Assembly (NCBI GenBank): GCA_034432855.1
Contig: DAOUBA010000173.1
Location: 1 to 7,657 of the forward strand
Direction of reading: 5' to 3'
Length of the DNA: 7,657 nucleotides
Source of the DNA: DAOUBA01 sp034432855
GTDB lineage: Bacteria; Chloroflexota; Anaerolineae; B4-G1
The notes below the pieces were generated by a model that saw nothing but the letters and a program-made list of their open reading frames with translations, was not told the origin of the DNA and did no database searches. Positions within the stretch are counted from its first letter, which is position 1, and each line of letters begins with the position of its first letter. The position numbers and the translations under genes are program-made. Of the stretch, positions 5,466 to 7,657 are shown piece by piece.

Positions 5466-7091
5466 CTGGGCACCTACGGAAACGATGTACACATCCGTCC
5501 CGGCAACGAAAGCGATGGACATCCCATCGGGTGACCACCGCACATCGCGCACGTCCGCCAGCGGCAGGGTGAGCGGCTCGACAGCGTCGGAGTCGAGAGC
5601 GGCGAGCCACCACAGGCTGCCGTCTTCGGCCATGATCGCCAGTCCATCCCCTTGGGGGCGCCAAAAGACGCCGACGCCGGGCCGAGGAAGCGAGACCTGG
5701 TGTATTGTCCACGTCTCGACAGCCAAGATCGTCAGACTACCCCGCGTCTCGCTCAGATAAGCCAAATGATCAGATTGCGAGTTCCATCGTACCCCCACCA
5801 CGGGCGTATCAGATACCAGACGTACATTCCGCTCGGTGAGCGACAGCAGGCCATATTCCGCGCTTTGATTCTCTGTGTTCCAGTTACGGCTCAACACGAC
5901 GAACCGACTGTCGGGTGACCAGCCGGCGAAATGAAAACCATCAGGCGGACTCAAGGCAACAAAAGTGCGCAAATCAACCAAGTAATCACCAACCAGGGCA
6001 TACTCACCATCCGGAGCAATCCGAGGCCCAACGCCCCAGTAGCATCCTGTCACGTCGTCAGGCAGTCTCGCAACATCACACAGGTCCTGGTACGTTCGCG
6101 CCTGTGGATCAATCAAAGGCACAACAGGGGATTCACCATTATCAAAATCCCATTCAACCATTATTCGCGTTTCATTCAGCACCCAGCGCTCTCTGATTAT
6201 GCCCCCTCCGCCACGTCCAGCCGCATACAACCCTTGTATCTCGATATAGCCGTACTGGCCGGAGCGTGCATCAGCAAAACGACCGCTACCAATCAAGCGA
6301 GTTTCATCAGCCGACCAATCCGGGTAAACCATTCGCAGATCGCCGAAATCCACGGTTCGCCCGGTCTCTAAATCGCGCCAGATGGCTCCTGCCAGCAAGC
6401 GCTTGCCGCTAGGCGAAAGGCTTAGAGGGACGCCGCCAGGAAAGCGCTGCACGATCTTTCCCGCCGTGTTCATCAGAAGCACCTCCCCTTCCTGCGCCAC
6501 AATCAATACTTGCAGCGCATCGGACCACAAGGGTAAATGATAATCCCAAGTACTTAGCCGGTCCCGTATCGGGAGCCACACCTGACCACTCACCAAATCT
6601 ACGACCGCTGGCTGCACAACTCCCATCGGTCCGCTCATTTCATCATAGTATTCTTCACCAGCAAAAGCAAAGAGCAAAAGATGAGCATTATCAAGCCAAC
6701 GATAGGGATACCATGAGTAGAAGCCATATTCCCAGCCGGTCACCCGGCAGAGACGATGTCCTGCTATCCCATTCTCGTGCTGCTTGGTGAGCGCAGTGGT
6801 CAGTAGATCGGGCAATATAGCCGGATCTATTGTCGGGATGAGTGTGGGCAGAGGTAGCGGTGCGGGGGCAGACGTCTGTATGGTGGGTACCGACGTCGGT
6901 ATTGCTGCTGGCTCAACAGGAACAACGGTCGGCATAATCGTTGGTGTCGCAACGGGACGCAGCGGTGACAGTAGATTGACCGGCGACGCTGTTACCGGCA
7001 AAGGCAATTCCCCCTGCCCTCTGCAACTCGCGAAAGCAACCATCGCCAGCAAACCAAAACAACCAAGCCTCAATACACGGGTTGCCATCAT
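5463..7091 (-). CDS. Predicted lipoprotein with Thr/Pro-rich stalk and beta-propeller domain
   Basis: The 542-residue product begins with a lipoprotein-type signal: basic residues R5 and R8, a hydrophobic stretch at 9-21, and Cys23 in FASC, a slightly irregular lipobox. Residues about 32-90 are a Pro/Thr/Val/Ile-rich linker (PTIMPTVVP, AIPTSVPTI) without fold. From about 120 to the end are repeated beta-propeller blades of the TolB/WD40-like kind, marked by LSLSPSGKRLL (224), DWSADETRLI (258), IAPDGEYAL (358), GWSPDSRFVVL (390), VRWNSQSDHLAYL (434) and VRWSPDGMSIAFV (517). A glycine run lies at 294-297. It is probably anchored outside the cell membrane, with the propeller as a binding platform; no catalytic residues are recognisable and the ligand is unknown. 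GGGAGG 6 nt before ATG 7091 supports this start; ATG 7088 is the next codon. It ends in the repeat beside the insertion sequence and has no obvious operon partner. Confidence 0.82.
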   Translation of the reverse strand: MMATRVLRLGCFGLLAMVAFASCRGQGELPLPVTASPVNLLSPLRPVATPTIMPTVVPVEPAAIPTSVPTIQTSAPAPLPLPTLIPTIDPAILPDLLTTALTKQHENGIAGHRLCRVTGWEYGFYSWYPYRWLDNAHLLLFAFAGEEYYDEMSGPMGVVQPAVVDLVSGQVWLPIRDRLSTWDYHLPLWSDALQVLIVAQEGEVLLMNTAGKIVQRFPGGVPLSLSPSGKRLLAGAIWRDLETGRTVDFGDLRMVYPDWSADETRLIGSGRFADARSGQYGYIEIQGLYAAGRGGGGIIRERWVLNETRIMVEWDFDNGESPVVPLIDPQARTYQDLCDVARLPDDVTGCYWGVGPRIAPDGEYALVGDYLVDLRTFVALSPPDGFHFAGWSPDSRFVVLSRNWNTENQSAEYGLLSLTERNVRLVSDTPVVGVRWNSQSDHLAYLSETRGSLTILAVETWTIHQVSLPRPGVGVFWRPQGDGLAIMAEDGSLWWLAALDSDAVEPLTLPLADVRDVRWSPDGMSIAFVAGTDVYIVSVGAQ

Positions 7092-7097
7092 CGTCCA

Positions 7098-7103
7098 CCT
7101 CCC
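7098..7103 (-). promoter_or_regulatory. Ribosome binding site of the beta-propeller lipoprotein
   Basis: GGGAGG on the minus strand lies 6 nt before ATG 7091. I could not find a convincing promoter for this gene between here and 7230. Confidence 0.75.
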
Positions 7104-7120
7104 AATTGCGCAGGGGTTGG

Positions 7121-7224
7121 ACCACGAAAGTCACGAAAGGACGCGAAATTCAAACTTCGCTACACTCATCTATCTCCCGCCTCTCTGTTTCGCGTTTCTC
7201 ATCCGTTCCGCGTTTTTCGCGGTC
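7121..7224. repeat. Degenerate palindromic repeat related to the aconitase-leader element
   Basis: The left arm at 7121-7150 (ACCACGAAAGTCACGAAAGG, then ACGCGAAA) and the right arm at 7188-7224 (TTTCGCGTTTCTCATCC, then TTCCGCGTTTTTCGCGGTC) are imperfect inverted copies made of units of about 9-10 bp. The CCACGAAAG...CGAAAGGAC wording resembles the left arm of the 3605-3715 element. The right arm is read through by the GxxExxY remnant and encodes its charged tail. Confidence 0.6.
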
Positions 7225-7392
7225 AGCCGCCACGGTATGCACAAAACGTCGCACTCCAAGCGGCTTTTCCCCAAAGTTGACCAACAAGCAGAGCCGATAG
7301 CCGCCCTGATGCAGGTAGAGCAGACACTGCTCAATGTCCTCGGGCAAGATAGTGCTCCTGGCCTTTACTTCTAGAATCAGCGTAATGATTGC
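7150..7392 (-). pseudogene. GxxExxY family protein (PD-(D/E)XK-like), C-terminal remnant
   Basis: Residues encoded from 7392 to 7234 read AIITLILEVKARSTILPEDI followed by EQCLLYLHQGGYRLCLLVNF and GEKPLGVRRFVHT. This fits the C-terminal half of GxxExxY proteins, including the E-x-K of the PD-(D/E)XK-like core, the QxxxYL helix and the LLxNFG strand. The GxxExxY motif itself and the first 60-70 residues of the usual length of about 125 are missing. The open frame runs back to 7542, but that part has no family resemblance and overlaps the oppositely oriented transposase start. The tail after FVHT (AADREKRGTDEKRETERRE) comes from the repeat at 7188-7224. I read it as a gene truncated by the mobile element to its right; function of intact members is not established. 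Confidence 0.7.
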
Positions 7393-7435
7393 GCACTCAG
7401 GCGCTGAATCGTCCTGAAACTCCGATTTTGACAAC

Positions 7436-7464
7436 TTTTGCAACACCCCCGATCCCCGTATAAT
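7436..7464 (+). promoter_or_regulatory. Candidate promoter for the right-edge transposase
   Basis: A perfect -10 box, TATAAT (7459-7464), is preceded after 16-17 bp by TTTTGC/TTTGCA (7436-7442), a weak -35. The start point would be near 7471, about 25 nt before ATG 7496. Confidence 0.55.
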
Positions 7465-7495
7465 TCCTGTATCCAACTGAGAGGGGGAACGGGAG

Positions 7496-7657
7496 ATGAC
7501 TTTAACAATTGAAGACTGGCCATTGACGATTTGCCAGCTCACCCAGCACGGCCTGCTGATTCCGTGGGGGCGGTTTGCGCGTTATCTGAAGTTGAGCCAA
7601 CGCCTGCGCGCCGCCGTACCGCCACGTCGTCACCAAGACGCTCTTTCAGGGGGCGAC
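7496..7657 (+). CDS. Probable transposase, N-terminal part (runs off the right edge)
   Basis: Fifty-four codons are open to the edge, starting MTLTIEDWPLTICQLTQHGL and continuing with IPWGRFARYLKLSQRLRAAV and PPRRHQDALSGGD. GAGGGGG (7481-7487) lies 8 nt before the ATG, and a TATAAT box lies 31 bp further upstream. The pattern of a short N-terminal segment with FARxLxLxxRL and basic residues resembles the start of IS4/IS1380-type DDE transposases as I remember them, but no catalytic residue is inside the window. Its placement where a GxxExxY gene is broken off supports a mobile element. The left end of that element should lie between about 7393 and 7435; no terminal repeat can be checked because the other end is outside. 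Confidence 0.5.
   Translation, partial: MTLTIEDWPLTICQLTQHGLLIPWGRFARYLKLSQRLRAAVPPRRHQDALSGGD

Noticed and set aside
5463..7091. Reading the beta-propeller protein as TolB of the Tol-Pal system
   Set aside because: No tolQ, tolR, tolA or pal neighbours are present, and the Thr/Pro stalk and lipobox are unlike TolB. Only the fold is similar.
7428..7464. TTGACA at 7428 paired with TATAAT at 7459 as a promoter
   Set aside because: The spacing is 25 bp, too long for sigma70. The weaker TTTTGC/TTTGCA at 16-17 bp is the more plausible -35.

Overview
The window reads as a piece of a GC-rich bacterial chromosome. The Thr/Pro-rich linker in the lipoprotein, the beta-propeller style, the transposase type and the abundance of short tandem and palindromic repeats between genes are all common in Chloroflexota. 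I suggest that phylum with moderate confidence. There is no rRNA, tRNA or other phylogenetic marker to settle it.

Layout, mostly on the minus strand. (1) Positions 3799 down to 1 form a housekeeping block: a good sigma70-type promoter (3771-3799), a leader of about 180 nt, an Aquifex-type aconitase, an isocitrate dehydrogenase, and the first 146 codons of a PHP-domain protein. The first two enzymes catalyse consecutive TCA-cycle steps (citrate to isocitrate to 2-oxoglutarate) and are probably one transcript. The leader is unusual: a terminator-like hairpin lies right behind the promoter, and a 111-bp palindrome ends just upstream of the aconitase ribosome binding site. (2) Positions 3796-3906 hold a roughly 30-residue scrap of an MFS transporter. 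(3) Positions 3939-5449 are a complete insertion sequence of 1511 bp with 27-bp terminal inverted repeats, TG...CA ends, a TTGG target duplication and one intact DDE transposase. (4) Positions 5463-7091 encode a predicted lipoprotein with a Thr/Pro-rich stalk and a WD40/TolB-like beta-propeller. (5) Positions 7150-7392 are the C-terminal half of a GxxExxY (PD-(D/E)XK-like) gene. It appears truncated by a second mobile element, whose plus-strand promoter and first 54 codons run off the right edge.

The most distinctive feature is the set of small repeats at gene borders, each with its own period: heptamers in inverted arrays between aconitase and IDH (1589-1666), octamers that the IS landed in (3911-3938 and 5450-5465), nonamers in a palindrome in the aconitase leader (3605-3715), a degenerate relative at 7121-7224, and a 14-bp inverted repeat between IDH and the PHP gene (457-553). 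I see no convincing new multi-gene system. The observations most worth following up are the aconitase leader and the two-site architecture of the IS ends.
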